Source: Thermoanaerobaculia bacterium
GTDB taxonomy: Bacteria; Acidobacteriota; Thermoanaerobaculia; UBA5066
Assembly: GCA_022071945.1 (NCBI GenBank)
Contig: JAJVIN010000022.1
Span: forward strand, 1-64,000
Length of the DNA: 64,000 bases
Direction: 5' to 3'
Each line of letters starts with the position of its first letter. The stretch's first letter is position 1. Shown piece by piece: positions 49,855 through 63,943 of this stretch. The position numbers were made by a program, and so were the translations under genes. The notes beneath the pieces were generated by a model that saw only the letters and a list, made by a program, of their open reading frames with translations, was not told the DNA's origin and did no database searches.

Positions 49855-51234
49855 TCACTTGCCGACGCAGAACTTCGAGAAGATCCGGTCGAGAAGATCC
49901 TCCGTGGCCGTTTCGCCGGTGATCTCCCCCAGAGCTGCGAGGGCGCGCCGCAACGCGGACGCCCGGACCTCGGGCGCCCAGAGCTCGGGCGCCAAGGGCT
50001 CGCGACCCGAGAGAGCCAGGGAGAGTTCCTGGGCGGCCCTCTCCAGCGCGTCCCTCTGACGTTTCAGAAGGGCGGCGCCCGGCTCCCTCTCGAGAATCCC
50101 GAGCCGCGAGATCGCCCGTCTCCGGAGGTCCTCCATGCCCGCACCCGTGAGGGCGGAAACCGGAATCCCCTCCCACCCCTCCACGACGCCAAGGGGCTGC
50201 CTCGCCTGGTCGGACTTCGAGAAGACAACGAGCGTACGCTCGGGCCCGAGGCGCGCCAGGACTTCTCTATCCCCGGTCTCGAGCCCTGTCTCGGAATCGA
50301 CCAGGTAGAGGACCAAGTCAGCCGACTCCGCCGCCTGCCGGGCGACTTCCACGCCGATCCTCTCGATTTCCTCCGAGGTCTCCCGCAGGCCCGCGGTGTC
50401 GTGAAGCGTGACCCTCTGGCCCGACCAGAAGACGGACTCGCGAAGAGCGTCCCGGGTCGTGCCCGGCTGAGGGGTCACGATCGCCCGGTCGATCCCGAGC
50501 AGGGCATTGAAGAGGGTCGACTTCCCCGCGTTGGGACGGCCGAGCAAGACGACGCGGGGAAGATCGTCGCCGTCGCGAATGACGTCCGTCAGCCGCAGAA
50601 ACGCGTTCAGGTCTGCCTCTATCTTTAGGAGCTCGGGCACGATCGTGCCGGGAGCGACCTCTGGAAGGTCCTCGGCGAAATCGAGGGAGGCCTCGAGGAC
50701 GGCCAGAAGGTCGAGGATCCGGTCCCTGAAGCCGTGGATCCTCTCCGAAAGGTGGCCCCGCAAGAGGCCATAGGCGTGGGAGGCGCGCCTTCGGGACTCG
50801 GCCGTCAGGAGCGCGAGGAGCCCTTCCGCCCGGGCCAGGTCCAGCTTGCCGTTGCGCAGGGCCCTGCGAGAGAACTCCCCTGCCCGCGCGGGCCGTGCCC
50901 CCGAGCGCACGAGAGACTCCACGAGCGCGGCGACGACGGCCGGGGAGCCGTGGCAGGAGATCTCGACGACCTCCTCGCCCGTGGGCGACGCTTCTTTGGC
51001 GAAGAAGAGAACGACGGCCTCATCGAGCGGCTCGCCCTCGTGGTCGGAGAGTCTGACGAAGCGGGCCTCCCGCGCGCGGATCGAGGCGGCTTGCGGCGCC
51101 AGGGCCGAGAGAATCCGGCGCGGCTCGCCCTCGGGACCAGACATCCTTACGACCGCCAGCGCCGAGACGCCTGGCGGCGTCGCCCGGGCGACGATCACAT
51201 CGAGGTCACCGGCCGGATCGCTGACGAGGGGCAT
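49855..51234 (-). CDS. mnmE: tRNA modification GTPase MnmE (TrmE)
   Basis: A 459-residue GTPase working with MnmG on wobble uridine. The N-terminal tetrahydrofolate-binding domain includes FSRRALRNGKLDLARAEGL. The G domain holds LLGRPNAGKSTLFNALLG, PGTTRD, DTAGLRET and SKSD. The C-terminal catalytic cysteine motif is CVGK at the very end. Start ATG. It lies 32 bp after yidC in the conserved rpmH-rnpA-yidD-yidC-mnmE order. Confidence 0.97.
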   Translation of the reverse strand: MPLVSDPAGDLDVIVARATPPGVSALAVVRMSGPEGEPRRILSALAPQAASIRAREARFVRLSDHEGEPLDEAVVLFFAKEASPTGEEVVEISCHGSPAVVAALVESLVRSGARPARAGEFSRRALRNGKLDLARAEGLLALLTAESRRRASHAYGLLRGHLSERIHGFRDRILDLLAVLEASLDFAEDLPEVAPGTIVPELLKIEADLNAFLRLTDVIRDGDDLPRVVLLGRPNAGKSTLFNALLGIDRAIVTPQPGTTRDALRESVFWSGQRVTLHDTAGLRETSEEIERIGVEVARQAAESADLVLYLVDSETGLETGDREVLARLGPERTLVVFSKSDQARQPLGVVEGWEGIPVSALTGAGMEDLRRRAISRLGILEREPGAALLKRQRDALERAAQELSLALSGREPLAPELWAPEVRASALRRALAALGEITGETATEDLLDRIFSKFCVGK

Positions 51235-51266
51235 CGTGGAGCCTGGGGGTCAGGCCAGGCCGCCCC

Positions 51267-52955
51267 TCACTTCTGCTTCCGCTTGGCGCCCTTGTTCGGC
51301 CCGAGGTCCGTGTACCGGTCGAGCAGGAGTTGCTGGGCGATCGTCAGGACGTTCTGGACGAGCCAGTAGAGGACCAAGCCCGACGGCATGTCCTTGAACA
51401 TGAAGCCAAAGACCCAGGGCATGATGGCCAGGATCTTCTTCTGGGTCGGATCCCCCACCTGTGGCGTCAGCTGCTGCTGCATCCACATGGTGATCGTCAT
51501 CAGGATCGGCGTGACGTAGTAGGGGTCCTTCGTCGAGAGGTCCTGCACCCACAACCAGAACGGTGCGTGCCTCAGCTCGATGGAGTGAGCGAGCACCATG
51601 TAGAAGGCGAACAGGATGGGCATCTGCAGGACCAGGGGAATGCACCCGCTCGCCGGGTTGACATTCTCGGTCTTGTAGAGCGCCATCATCTCCTCGTTCA
51701 TCTTCAGGCGCGCCTGGGGGTCCGTCTTGACCTTCGTTGCGTACTTCGTCCGGATCGTCTCGATCTTGGGCTGAAGGACGCTCATCTTCTTCATCGAGAC
51801 GAGCTGCTTGTACGTCAGCGGGAAGAGCAGGATCTTGATGATGATCGTGATGATGATGATCGACAGGCCCCAGTTTCCCGCCCACCCGTGGATCCAGCGG
51901 AGCGAGAACAGGAGGGGCTTGGCGAGGATGGAAAACCATCCAAAGTCGATCATCCGGTCCATCCCGGGCCGGATCGACGCCAGGATGTCGAGGTCCTTGG
52001 GACCGAGGTAGATCTCCGTCTCGATGGAACCCGGCGCCGAGAGGACGACCTCGCTCTCGTGGAGGGTTTCCTTCTTGTCGGAGCCCTCGACCGTCTTCTC
52101 GAGCATCACCGGCCGCAGAGTCACCGACGCGTTGGCTGGCGGCAGGAACGCCGTCAGGAAGTAGTTGTCCTCCACGCCGGCCGCCACGAGCCCCGTGCCG
52201 AGCTCGAGGGGCTCCTTCAGGCCATCCTTGGCCTCACGGTCGATCTTTCCGCCCGTTCGCATGAAGACCGTTCCGCCCGGCTTGGTGTAGTAGCTCTGAA
52301 CCTCTTCCTTCGAAGGGTTCCCGATCCCCGGTCCGATCACGAGACTCGCCGGCTTCGATTCCTGGCCCGTGCGCTGCACGGAGGTCCTGAAGGGATACGA
52401 GGGGCCGAAGACATAGGTCCTGACGACGCCGTGACCGCTCTCGTCACGAAAGGTGAACGTCACGGCCACCTGCTTCTTTTCCGGGATCTCCTTCACCTCA
52501 TGCCGGAAGAGCTCCTTGGAGGCCCGGGCGAGGGAGGCGTCAGCCGGGTCGAGGCGGAGAGATCCACCCGGGAAGGGCTCCTCGTGCCGGACGAGATCCA
52601 GGCCAGCCTTCTTGCTGTCCTGATAGCGCTTCAGACGAAAGGAGAGGAGCTCCCCGCCCCTGTTTGAGAGCTTCGCCTCGTAGATCGAGTTGGCGATCAC
52701 GAGGTTCGCGGCCTCCTCGGCCCGGATGGGGGCGAGAGCGGCCGGCGGAGGGGAAGCGGGTTTTTCGGGGGCCGTTGCAAGAGCGGCCGCCGCCGCCACC
52801 GCGGTCGCGGCGGGCGAGGGAGCGGCCGTCGCCGCGGGAGCCTTCACGGCTCCGGCCGGAGCCGGGACCGTTTTTGGCGGAGGAAAGATCTTCGGCCAGA
52901 GGATCAGGATGGCGGCGGAAATGGCGGTCGCGATCAGGAGACGTTTGATGTCCAA
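51267..52955 (-). CDS. yidC: Membrane protein insertase YidC
   Basis: A 562-residue Gram-negative-type insertase. The N-terminal helix (LLIATAISAAILILWP) is followed by an Ala/Pro-rich linker, the periplasmic beta-sandwich (about 85-330) and the five-helix core, with WGLSIIIITIIIKILLFPL containing the hydrophilic-groove Lys equivalent. The conserved PKIETIRTKY and PSGLVLYWLVQNVLTI are present. It ends in a basic tail (NKGAKRKQK). The large periplasmic domain supports a diderm cell. Confidence 0.97.
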   Translation of the reverse strand: MDIKRLLIATAISAAILILWPKIFPPPKTVPAPAGAVKAPAATAAPSPAATAVAAAAALATAPEKPASPPPAALAPIRAEEAANLVIANSIYEAKLSNRGGELLSFRLKRYQDSKKAGLDLVRHEEPFPGGSLRLDPADASLARASKELFRHEVKEIPEKKQVAVTFTFRDESGHGVVRTYVFGPSYPFRTSVQRTGQESKPASLVIGPGIGNPSKEEVQSYYTKPGGTVFMRTGGKIDREAKDGLKEPLELGTGLVAAGVEDNYFLTAFLPPANASVTLRPVMLEKTVEGSDKKETLHESEVVLSAPGSIETEIYLGPKDLDILASIRPGMDRMIDFGWFSILAKPLLFSLRWIHGWAGNWGLSIIIITIIIKILLFPLTYKQLVSMKKMSVLQPKIETIRTKYATKVKTDPQARLKMNEEMMALYKTENVNPASGCIPLVLQMPILFAFYMVLAHSIELRHAPFWLWVQDLSTKDPYYVTPILMTITMWMQQQLTPQVGDPTQKKILAIMPWVFGFMFKDMPSGLVLYWLVQNVLTIAQQLLLDRYTDLGPNKGAKRKQK

Positions 52956-52976
52956 GGGACTTCCTCGAAGGCAGCT

Positions 52977-53234
52977 TCAGGGGACCGGATCGATCCCTCC
53001 GGGGTGAAAGGGATGGCAGCGGAGAAGTCTGAGGACGGCAAGCTTGATCCCTTTCAGGGCCCCGTATTTCATCACGGCTTGCCGAGCATACTCGGAGCAG
53101 GTCGGGTAGAACCTGCAGGCGGGCGGCAGGAGCGGCGAAACGAACCTCTTGTAGACGAGGAGGAGAAAGGCCAGAGCTCGCGCCACAAGGGAGGTTGCGC
53201 CGGCGCTCTCACTCACTTCGCCGGCTTTTTCCAA
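52977..53234 (-). CDS. yidD: Membrane protein insertion efficiency factor YidD
   Basis: An 85-residue small protein with the invariant [15 protein letters not shown] and GGIDPVP end. YidD is membrane-associated and assists YidC. The start may be TTG 53234 or GTG 53216. Either overlaps the 3' end of rnpA, as is usual for this cluster. Confidence 0.93.
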   Translation of the reverse strand: MEKAGEVSESAGATSLVARALAFLLLVYKRFVSPLLPPACRFYPTCSEYARQAVMKYGALKGIKLAVLRLLRCHPFHPGGIDPVP

Positions 53235-53604
53235 GGCGTGCTCCCAGCCGCAGGAGGTCGTCGCGCAGAACTTGAAAGTCCTGCTCCGCGGCCCCCGGTC
53301 TGACGTTGACGACGATGTCGAGGCCCGGCACCCCCGAGGAGGCGAGGAGACTCCGGAACTCGGTCCGGAAGATCTCGCGCAAGAGGCGGCGGAGTCTGTT
53401 CCGCGTGACGGCCGAGCCGCTCTTTCTCGTTATGGTGATGCCGAGGCGCGGGCGCGGGAGACCGTTCTGGAGGGCAAATAACACGAGAAACCGGCCAAAA
53501 AACTTCTGGCCGGTTCCATAAACCTTCTGGAAGACGGGCCGGGAACGAATCCGGTCTTCCGGGCGAAATGTGAGACCTTCCCCGGATCGAACAGACGGGG
53601 ACAT
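53209..53604 (-). CDS. rnpA: Ribonuclease P protein component
   Basis: A protein of about 131 residues. It shows the [22 protein letters not shown] block, the [31 protein letters not shown]-binding signature (positions about 56-83), and [11 protein letters not shown] near the end. ATG 53604 is taken as the start; TTG 53637 in the same frame would add 11 residues. It overlaps yidD and follows rpmH. Confidence 0.94.
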   Translation of the reverse strand: MSPSVRSGEGLTFRPEDRIRSRPVFQKVYGTGQKFFGRFLVLFALQNGLPRPRLGITITRKSGSAVTRNRLRRLLREIFRTEFRSLLASSGVPGLDIVVNVRPGAAEQDFQVLRDDLLRLGARLGKSRRSE

Positions 53605-53672
53605 CGGATCACGGGGGTCCCGGAGAATCTTCTCCAATGGTTCACCCCGTGAGTCCGGATTCCCGTCCGCGA

Positions 53673-53807
53673 TCAGACGGTCAGGCGCTTGCGGCCCTTG
53701 GCACGGCGGCGGGCGAGAACGGCGCGGCCGTTCTTCGTACGCATCCGCACGAGGAAACCGTGAGTCTTCTTCCGGCGGCGGTTGTTGGGCTGGAACGTTC
53801 TTTTCAT
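53673..53807 (-). CDS. rpmH: 50S ribosomal protein L34
   Basis: A 44-residue highly basic protein ([18 protein letters not shown], later [18 protein letters not shown]). Start ATG 53807. It is first in the rpmH-rnpA-yidD-yidC-mnmE cluster and divergent from dnaA. Confidence 0.98.
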   Translation of the reverse strand: MKRTFQPNNRRRKKTHGFLVRMRTKNGRAVLARRRAKGRKRLTV

Positions 53808-53932
53808 GGTCGTGACACTCCCCCCTGGGAAGGGGACCGGATTGTCCCGGACAGGGGCGGATCTGTCAACCGGGCCCCGGCCGGAAGGCGGAAGGGGCAT
53901 GGTACCATCGAGACCGCCTCTCTTCGGGCCTT

Positions 53933-55264
53933 GTGGGACAAGACGTGGAACGCCAGACCGCCTGGGACAAGATTCTCCAGCACCTCAAGAACCGGGTCCA
54001 CGAAACCGACTTCGAGACCTGGTTTCGCGATTCCCGCCAGAGTTCCGAGAGCCACGACCTGATCTTGGTCCGCGTGAAGAGCCCTCTCTTCGTCACCTAC
54101 ATCTCGGACAACTTTGCCCAGCAGATCGCCGAAGCCGCCTCGCTGGCGGGTTTTGGAGAGCGCGAGATCCGGTTCGGATCCGACGACTCCTTCCCTGGCT
54201 CGGTCGCCCCCCACAAGAGCACCCCCGAGACACGCCGCCGGACCTCCGCCCTCAACCCCGAGTACACGTTCGAGAACTTCGTCACGGGCGAATCGAACCG
54301 GCTGGCCCACGCGGCGGCTCTCCGAGTCGCCGACCAGCCCACCCGGCAGTACAACCCCCTGTTCGTCTGCGGCGGTTCCGGCCTCGGAAAGACCCATCTC
54401 ATGCAGGCGATCGGGCACCGCAGGCTCTCCCGGCACCCCGGGGACCGGATCCTTTACATGACGTCCGAGAGCTTCGTGAACGAGGTCGCCCAGGGGATCC
54501 GCTTCAACCGGATGGAGGACGTCCGCCACAAGCTGCGGGCCGCCGACCTCTTCCTCGTGGACGACGTCCAGTTCTTCGTCGGCAAGGAAGCGTCCCTCAC
54601 CGAGCTCTTCCACACCTTCAACGCCCTCTACGACGACGGCAAGCAGATCGTCTTCTCGTCGGATGCTCCGCCTCGCGAGATCAACGGCCTCACCGACCGC
54701 CTCAAGAGCCGGTTCGAGTGGGGCCTGATCGTCGACATCCAGCCCCCCGAGTTCGAAACCCGCGTCGCCATCCTCAGAAAGAAGGCCGAGACCCACAACA
54801 TCGATCTGCCCGACGACGTGGCCTACCTTCTCGCCGCGCGCTGCAAGAAACACGTCCGAGAGCTCGAATCGTCCCTCAGCAAGGTCAAGCTCATCGCCGA
54901 TCTCAGGGGAGAGGCTCTCACCGCCGAGCTGACGCGTGACGTCCTGCCCGACCTGATCGGGGGCCGCGATGACGCGTCCTCCACCCCCACCGAGATCTTG
55001 AAGGCGGTGGCGGCTCACTTCGGCCTCAAGCCCTCCGAGCTCCGCCAGCGGACGAAAAAGGGGGCGATCGTCTTCCCCCGGCAGGTCGCCATGTACGTCA
55101 TGAAGGAAGCGACCTCGATGTCGTTCCCCGAGATCGGGCGCCTCTTCGGCGACCGTCACCACACGACGGCCCTGCACGCCGTCCGGAAGATCTCCGCCCT
55201 CAGGGAAGAAGACCCCGAGCTCAATCGACAGATCACCAATCTGATCGCCCAGTTCCGTCCATGA
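53933..55264 (+). CDS. dnaA: Chromosomal replication initiator DnaA
   Basis: A 443-residue AAA+ initiator. Domain I begins [21 protein letters not shown]. Domain III has the Walker [16 protein letters not shown], Walker [11 protein letters not shown], and [16 protein letters not shown] (sensor/box). Domain IV carries the box-binding [16 protein letters not shown]. The linker domain II is short. GTG 53933 is used as start; GTG 53945 is possible. It binds the boxes in the spacer to dnaN. Confidence 0.97.
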   Translation: MGQDVERQTAWDKILQHLKNRVHETDFETWFRDSRQSSESHDLILVRVKSPLFVTYISDNFAQQIAEAASLAGFGEREIRFGSDDSFPGSVAPHKSTPETRRRTSALNPEYTFENFVTGESNRLAHAAALRVADQPTRQYNPLFVCGGSGLGKTHLMQAIGHRRLSRHPGDRILYMTSESFVNEVAQGIRFNRMEDVRHKLRAADLFLVDDVQFFVGKEASLTELFHTFNALYDDGKQIVFSSDAPPREINGLTDRLKSRFEWGLIVDIQPPEFETRVAILRKKAETHNIDLPDDVAYLLAARCKKHVRELESSLSKVKLIADLRGEALTAELTRDVLPDLIGGRDDASSTPTEILKAVAAHFGLKPSELRQRTKKGAIVFPRQVAMYVMKEATSMSFPEIGRLFGDRHHTTALHAVRKISALREEDPELNRQITNLIAQFRP

Positions 55265-55500
55265 GAAATGCACAGGGATCTCCACAGCGGCCTGTGGATG
55301 GCCGTGCATCCCGGGACCCAAAGAGGGGATCCACAGGGTTCTCCACAGGAGCGAACCCGGGATATACACACCGAACCCAGCTTCCTAAGTTACTGTAAAA
55401 ATGTCACTTGATCCTGTTTTCCAGAGGTTGGCCCGGTTCCTGCTCCTAACTCTGGAAACTTCTTTAAGATGATAGAATTCCCGAAGGAGAAGGAGTCGAA
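55265..55500. promoter_or_regulatory. Candidate replication origin (oriC) in the dnaA-dnaN spacer
   Basis: The 236-bp spacer has several DnaA-box-like 9-mers close together: ATCTCCACA (55278-55286), TGTGGATGG (55293-55301, inverted), GGATCCACA (55327-55335) and TTCTCCACA (55339-55347), the last with one mismatch to TTATCCACA. They are followed by a relatively AT-rich tract (TAAGTTACTGTAAAAATG, about 55386-55403), a plausible unwinding element. Placement beside dnaA and near parS supports this. Confidence 0.7.
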
Positions 55501-56625
55501 GTGGAGCTGACCGTTCCCGCTGCGCTTCTCGGGCGCGAACTAGGACTGATGCAAGGGGTCGTCGAGAAGAGGAGCGCTCACCCGATCTTGAGCAACGTCT
55601 TGATCGAGGCCCGGGGCGGAATGTTGACCTTGACGGCCACCGACCTGGAGACGACGTTCATTTCCGAGATCTCTCCGAGCCAGATCGGGGCCGAGGGATC
55701 CGTGACGGTTCCCATTCGCCGGCTTTTTGATCTCGTGAAGGACATGCCGCCGGCGGCGGAGATCCGGTTGAAGGTCTTGGAGAACCACCATGTTCAGCTC
55801 GAGTGCAAGGATCCGAGGCTGAAGATCCGGCTGAACGGCCTTCCGGCCTCGGACTTCCCGGTCCGTCCCGAGCCGTCGGGGGGTCCGACCCTCACGTTGC
55901 CGTTCGGTGTCCTGCAGAAGATGGTCGAGAAGGTCCGGTTCGCGGTCTCGCTCGAGGAGATGCGGCTGCAGCTGCAAGGGGCCCTGCTCCGGATTCGTCC
56001 GGGCGGTCTGGAGATGGCGGCGACCGACGGGCACCGTCTCGCCCTGGTCGAGGTGGAGCAAGCCGAGACCGATCCGAGCTTCGAGCCGGTCCTGATCTCC
56101 AAGAAAGTCCTGGACGAGCTGAGCCGTCTGACCGCCGACGAAGAGGCCAGGGTGACGATCACGCGGGCGTCCAATCACATCGGGTTCTTCCTGAGAAGCC
56201 GGCGGATCTTCGCGAAGCTCGAGGACCGGCGCTTCCCGGACTACGAGAAGGTCATCAGCCGCGAGAACCACCTCCGGGTGGGTGTCGAGCGGGAGCTGCT
56301 CCTCGGCGCGGTCCGCCGGATCTCTCTTCTGGCCGGGGACCGGACGAAGGCCATCACGGTCAAGTTCGAGCCGGGGGCGATCACCGTGGCCTCCGAGAGC
56401 CAGGAAGTGGGAGACGGAACGCAGGAGGTTGACGCGGCGTATGAAGGTCCCGTCATCAATCTGCGGCTCAATGCCAAGTACGTCGAGCAGTTTCTCGAGG
56501 CGGTCGAGACGAAGAACGTCTTCCTGTTCCTGAAGGACGAGCAGTCCCAGTGTCAGGGCCGGCCCGGGGATTCCCTTCCCGGGCTGAAGGACTATCTTTA
56601 CGTCGTCATGCCTCTCAGAACGTGA
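55501..56625 (+). CDS. dnaN: DNA polymerase III beta sliding clamp
   Basis: A 374-residue clamp of three similar domains. It shows VVEKRSAHPILSNVLIEA early, GLEMAATDGHRLALVEV in domain two and the C-terminal KDYLYVVMPLR. The start is GTG 55501 with a GAAGGAGAAGGAG purine-rich ribosome-binding region. It tethers polymerase III to DNA and lies in the dnaA-dnaN-recF-gyrB-gyrA order. Confidence 0.97.
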   Translation: MELTVPAALLGRELGLMQGVVEKRSAHPILSNVLIEARGGMLTLTATDLETTFISEISPSQIGAEGSVTVPIRRLFDLVKDMPPAAEIRLKVLENHHVQLECKDPRLKIRLNGLPASDFPVRPEPSGGPTLTLPFGVLQKMVEKVRFAVSLEEMRLQLQGALLRIRPGGLEMAATDGHRLALVEVEQAETDPSFEPVLISKKVLDELSRLTADEEARVTITRASNHIGFFLRSRRIFAKLEDRRFPDYEKVISRENHLRVGVERELLLGAVRRISLLAGDRTKAITVKFEPGAITVASESQEVGDGTQEVDAAYEGPVINLRLNAKYVEQFLEAVETKNVFLFLKDEQSQCQGRPGDSLPGLKDYLYVVMPLRT

Positions 56626-56640
56626 TGGGCTTCTTCGGGC

Positions 56641-60310
<3,670 letters not shown>

Positions 60311-60362
60311 AACACCGGCATGACGGCAGCCTCTTTCGAGGCGGCGCCGCCGCGGACAGGAA

Positions 60363-62984
60363 ATGAGCGAAAACGGAAACACAAAGACTCCCCCGGAAAC
60401 TCCAGGAGAACAGAAGATCCCGGTCTCGATCGAGGAGGAGATCCGGCGGAGCTATCTCGATTACGCGATGTCGGTCATCGTCGGCCGGGCACTCCCCGAC
60501 GTCCGCGACGGACTGAAACCCGTCCACCGGCGGGTCCTGTACGGCATGTGGGAGCAGGGCAACCGCCACAACCGGCCGTACAAGAAGAGCGCCCGCATCG
60601 TCGGCGACGTGATGGGCAAGTACCACCCGCACGGAGATGCCGCGATCTACGACACGACTGTCCGGATGGCCCAAGACTTCTCGATGAGAGAGCCCCTCAT
60701 CGACGGTCAGGGGAACTTCGGCTCCGTCGACGGCGACAACCCCGCCGCGATGAGGTACACCGAGATCCGGCTCACGAAGCTCGCGGAGGAGCTCCTCGGT
60801 GAGGACATCGACAAGGAAACCGTCGACTGGACCCTCAACTACGACGGGTCGCTCCCCGAGCCGCTCGTCCTGCCCGCGAAGTTCCCGAACCTCCTCGTCA
60901 ACGGGGCAGAAGGGATCGCCGTCGGCATGTCGACGAAGATCCCGCCCCACAACCTCGCGGAAGTCTGTGACGCCTCGATCCTCCTCCTGGAGGAACCGGG
61001 AGCCGGTCTCGACCGCCTTCTGGAAGTCCTTCCGGGACCCGACTTCCCGACCGGTGCCCAGATCCTGGGGCGCGCCGGCATCTTCGAGGCCTACAAGACG
61101 GGCAGGGGAATCATCCAGATCCGCGGCCGGGCCGCGATCGAGACGAACAAGAAGACCGACCGGGAGTCGATCGTCATCACCGAGATCCCGTTCCAGGTCA
61201 ACAAGGCCAAGCTCATCGAGAGGATGGCCGAGCTCGTCAACGAAAAGAGGATCGAGGGGATCTCTGCCATCCGTGACGAGTCGGACCGCGAGGGAATGCG
61301 GATCGTCATCGACACGAAGAGAGGCGAGAACGCCCAGGTCATCCTGAACCAGCTCTACCAGCTGACCGATCTGCAGGCATCCTTCGGGATCATCAGCCTG
61401 GCGATCGTCGACGGACAGCCGCGCATCCTGTCTCTGAGGGACTGCATCCGGCACTTTCTCGAACACCGCCGCGCGGTCGTCGTCCGCCGGACGCGATTCG
61501 ACCTGAAGAAGGCCGAGGAGCGCGCCCACCTGCTCCTCGGGCTCGCCCTCGCCCTGGGCAACCTCGACCTCGTCATCCAGATCATCAGGTCCTCCAAGGA
61601 TCCGGCCGAGGCGCGCGAGCGCCTCACGACCGAGGTGATGTTCGAGAAGTCCGCGCTCGAGAGGTTCCTCGGGATCGGGGAGCTCGAGCTCTCGGCCGCA
61701 ACCCGCCGCGAAGGCGAGATCCTCAAGCTCGACTCCGTGCAGGCGCAGGCCATCCTCGACATGAGGCTCCAGAGGCTGACGGGCCTCGAGCGGGAAAAGA
61801 TCGTGGCCGAGTACGCCGAGATCCTGGAGAAGATCCGCGACCTGAAGGACATCCTCGCCCACCCGTCCCGCGTGACGGCGATCCTCAAGGAAGAGCTGAC
61901 CGAGATCAAGGAGACCTACGGAAACCCGCGCCGGACCGAGATCGTCACCGACGCCGGCGACATGGGGATCGAGGACCTCATCGCCGAGGAAGAGGTGGTT
62001 CTCACCATCACTCGCGGCGGCTACGTGAAGAGGTCTCCGCTCTCCATCTACCGCGCGCAGAAACGCGGCGGAAAGGGGCGAACGGGCGCCACGGCCAAGG
62101 AAGAGGACGTCCTCGAGCACCTCTTCGTGGCCTCCACCCACGACTACCTCCTCGTCTTCACGAACAAGGGGCGCGTCCACTGGGTGAAGGTCTATGACAT
62201 CCCCAACCTCGCGCCGAGCGCGCGAGGACGCGCCCTCGTGAACCTGATCGCCGTCGAGACGGGCGAGACCGTCGCGGCCATGACGACCACCCGGGAGTTT
62301 CCCGACGACAAGTTCCTCGTCTTTGCCACGAAGAACGGGCTCGTCAAGAAGACGGTGCTCTCCGCCTACGGCAATCCCCGAACGGCTGGCATCATCGCGA
62401 TCAACCTCGAAGACCAAGACGAGCTCCTCAGCGTCCACATCACGGATGGCGAACGGCAGATCTTCCTCGGGACGCGCGACGGCATGGCGATCAAGTTCTC
62501 CGAGAGCGACGTTCGGCCCATGGGCCGCGACACGACCGGTGTGAAGGGAATCGAACTCCGGGAAGGGGACCTCGTCGTCGAGATGGATCCCGTCGAGGAG
62601 ACGGGGACGCTCTTGACCGTCACCGAAAAGGGGTTCGGCAAGAGGACCGACGTGGCCGAGTACCGGCATCAGAGCCGGGGTGGAACGGGCGTCATCAACA
62701 TCAAGGTCACGGAGAAGAACGGACCGGTCGTCGCCATCCGGACGGTGAAGGAGACAGACGAGCTCCTGCTCATCACCGAGCAGGGGATGGTCATCCGGAT
62801 CCGCGTGAACGACATTCGCGAAACGGGACGCGCGGCCATGGGCGTGAAGCTCATGGACCTCGACGAGGGAGACCGCGTCGTGGCGATCGCCAAGCTCGAG
62901 GAACGGGATGAAGACGTGGTCGAGGGCGCGGCCGAGGGGACGGATGGTGCCGTCTCCGAGCCCGAGCCTCCGGGCGAGGAGTAG
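60363..62984 (+). CDS. gyrA: DNA gyrase subunit A
   Basis: An 873-residue gyrase subunit. The breakage-reunion domain shows [61 protein letters not shown] with the catalytic Tyr132, and [16 protein letters not shown]. The C-terminal beta-pinwheel contains the GyrA box QKRGGKG at 566-572, which supports gyrase over topoisomerase IV. The tail is acidic. It follows gyrB by 52 bp. Confidence 0.98.
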   Translation: MSENGNTKTPPETPGEQKIPVSIEEEIRRSYLDYAMSVIVGRALPDVRDGLKPVHRRVLYGMWEQGNRHNRPYKKSARIVGDVMGKYHPHGDAAIYDTTVRMAQDFSMREPLIDGQGNFGSVDGDNPAAMRYTEIRLTKLAEELLGEDIDKETVDWTLNYDGSLPEPLVLPAKFPNLLVNGAEGIAVGMSTKIPPHNLAEVCDASILLLEEPGAGLDRLLEVLPGPDFPTGAQILGRAGIFEAYKTGRGIIQIRGRAAIETNKKTDRESIVITEIPFQVNKAKLIERMAELVNEKRIEGISAIRDESDREGMRIVIDTKRGENAQVILNQLYQLTDLQASFGIISLAIVDGQPRILSLRDCIRHFLEHRRAVVVRRTRFDLKKAEERAHLLLGLALALGNLDLVIQIIRSSKDPAEARERLTTEVMFEKSALERFLGIGELELSAATRREGEILKLDSVQAQAILDMRLQRLTGLEREKIVAEYAEILEKIRDLKDILAHPSRVTAILKEELTEIKETYGNPRRTEIVTDAGDMGIEDLIAEEEVVLTITRGGYVKRSPLSIYRAQKRGGKGRTGATAKEEDVLEHLFVASTHDYLLVFTNKGRVHWVKVYDIPNLAPSARGRALVNLIAVETGETVAAMTTTREFPDDKFLVFATKNGLVKKTVLSAYGNPRTAGIIAINLEDQDELLSVHITDGERQIFLGTRDGMAIKFSESDVRPMGRDTTGVKGIELREGDLVVEMDPVEETGTLLTVTEKGFGKRTDVAEYRHQSRGGTGVINIKVTEKNGPVVAIRTVKETDELLLITEQGMVIRIRVNDIRETGRAAMGVKLMDLDEGDRVVAIAKLEERDEDVVEGAAEGTDGAVSEPEPPGEE

Positions 62985-62993
62985 GGAAGAGGC

Positions 62994-63650
62994 ATGCGGT
63001 TCTTTCTGGATACGATCGATGTGGACGAGGCGAAGAAGGTCCGCGAGCTCGGCCTCCTGGATGGGATCCTGCTCCGGCCAGAGCGAGCCGAGGCGGCGGG
63101 CCTCGATTTGAGGAAGTTGATCTCGGATCTGGCCCCGCTGCCCGACGGCCCCGTCGTCGCGCCGGTTTCGCCCGGCGACGCCAAGACGATGTACAAGGAA
63201 GCGCGGGAGCTTCACAAGTTCGGCAAGAACGTCGTGATCCGCCTCCCGCTGACGGCCTCCGCGATCAAGGTCGTGAGGCTTCTGGGAGACGACCAGATCG
63301 CCACGGACATCCACCAGGCTTCGAACCCGGTCCAGGCCCTCCTGGCCGCGCGAGCCGGCTCCGCCTATGTCTCGGTTCCCGTCGGCACCCTCGACGACGG
63401 CGGACAGATCGGCATGGACGTCGTGGAGCAGGTGATCCGGATCTACGACACCTACGGCCTGCAAACCCTGGTCGGAGTCGAGGGTGTGCAGAGTCCGGTC
63501 CAGGTCCTCGATGCGGCAATGATGGGAACGGACGTGTGCACGGTGCCGTTCGGTGTGCTCGAGAAGGTCCTCAAGCAGATCCCCGAGCCCGAGATCGAGT
63601 GGGCACCGCCCAGGAACCGGCCGCACCACGGACCGCGGCGTCTGCACTGA
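62994..63650 (+). CDS. Transaldolase/FSA-family protein lacking the Schiff-base lysine
   Basis: A 218-residue TIM-barrel-type protein clearly related to the small transaldolases: MRFFLDTIDVDEAKKVRELGLLDGI at the start, then ALLAARAGSAYVSVPVGTLDDGG and later VQVLDAAMMGTDVCTVPFGVLEKVL. The catalytic lysine strand (VVKIPVT in active members) reads VVIRLPLT here, so R83 replaces Lys. The TTNPS active-site loop is also changed to LLRPE, and TLVFS-type residues to DIHQA. Canonical Schiff-base chemistry is therefore not expected. It starts 10 bp after gyrA and precedes the DUF507 gene. Confidence 0.82.
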   Translation: MRFFLDTIDVDEAKKVRELGLLDGILLRPERAEAAGLDLRKLISDLAPLPDGPVVAPVSPGDAKTMYKEARELHKFGKNVVIRLPLTASAIKVVRLLGDDQIATDIHQASNPVQALLAARAGSAYVSVPVGTLDDGGQIGMDVVEQVIRIYDTYGLQTLVGVEGVQSPVQVLDAAMMGTDVCTVPFGVLEKVLKQIPEPEIEWAPPRNRPHHGPRRLH

Positions 63651-63658
63651 GGGCGGCG

Positions 63659-63943
63659 ATGGCGATCTCACACGATCGAGCGGCGGACCTCTCCAGGCGC
63701 ATCGTCGAGCGCCTCGCCAAGACACGCGGGATCACGTTGAAGGCCGAGAAAGAGCTCGTGCGGAATCGCATCCAGAAGCTCCTCCTCGCGTGGGACCGGG
63801 AATACGAGACGCTCGAGGCCGAAGCGAAGCAGAGGCTTGCGAAAAGTGGAAAGCGGATCCCCGAGGGCTCCCGGGAGTGGGAGTTGAGGTTCACGGAGTA
63901 TCTCGAGAGGGTCCTCGAGGAGTACGCCAGCCGGGGCGAGTGA
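63659..63943 (+). CDS. DUF507-family protein
   Basis: A 94-residue basic, helical protein matching the DUF507 pattern: SHDRAADLSRRIVERLAK at the N-terminus, then AEKELVRNRIQKLLLAWDREYETLEAEA. DUF507 proteins are uncharacterised. ATG 63659 begins eight bases after the transaldolase-like stop. The final 57 bases of the window after it show no further gene. Confidence 0.78.
   Translation: MAISHDRAADLSRRIVERLAKTRGITLKAEKELVRNRIQKLLLAWDREYETLEAEAKQRLAKSGKRIPEGSREWELRFTEYLERVLEEYASRGE

Noticed and set aside
55428-55444. Sigma-54-like -24/-12 element upstream of dnaN (TTGGCCCGGTTCCTGCT with GG-N10-GC)
   Set aside because: A single match in GC-rich sequence with no enhancer-binding protein site nearby; dnaN under sigma-54 would be unusual, so it is not annotated.
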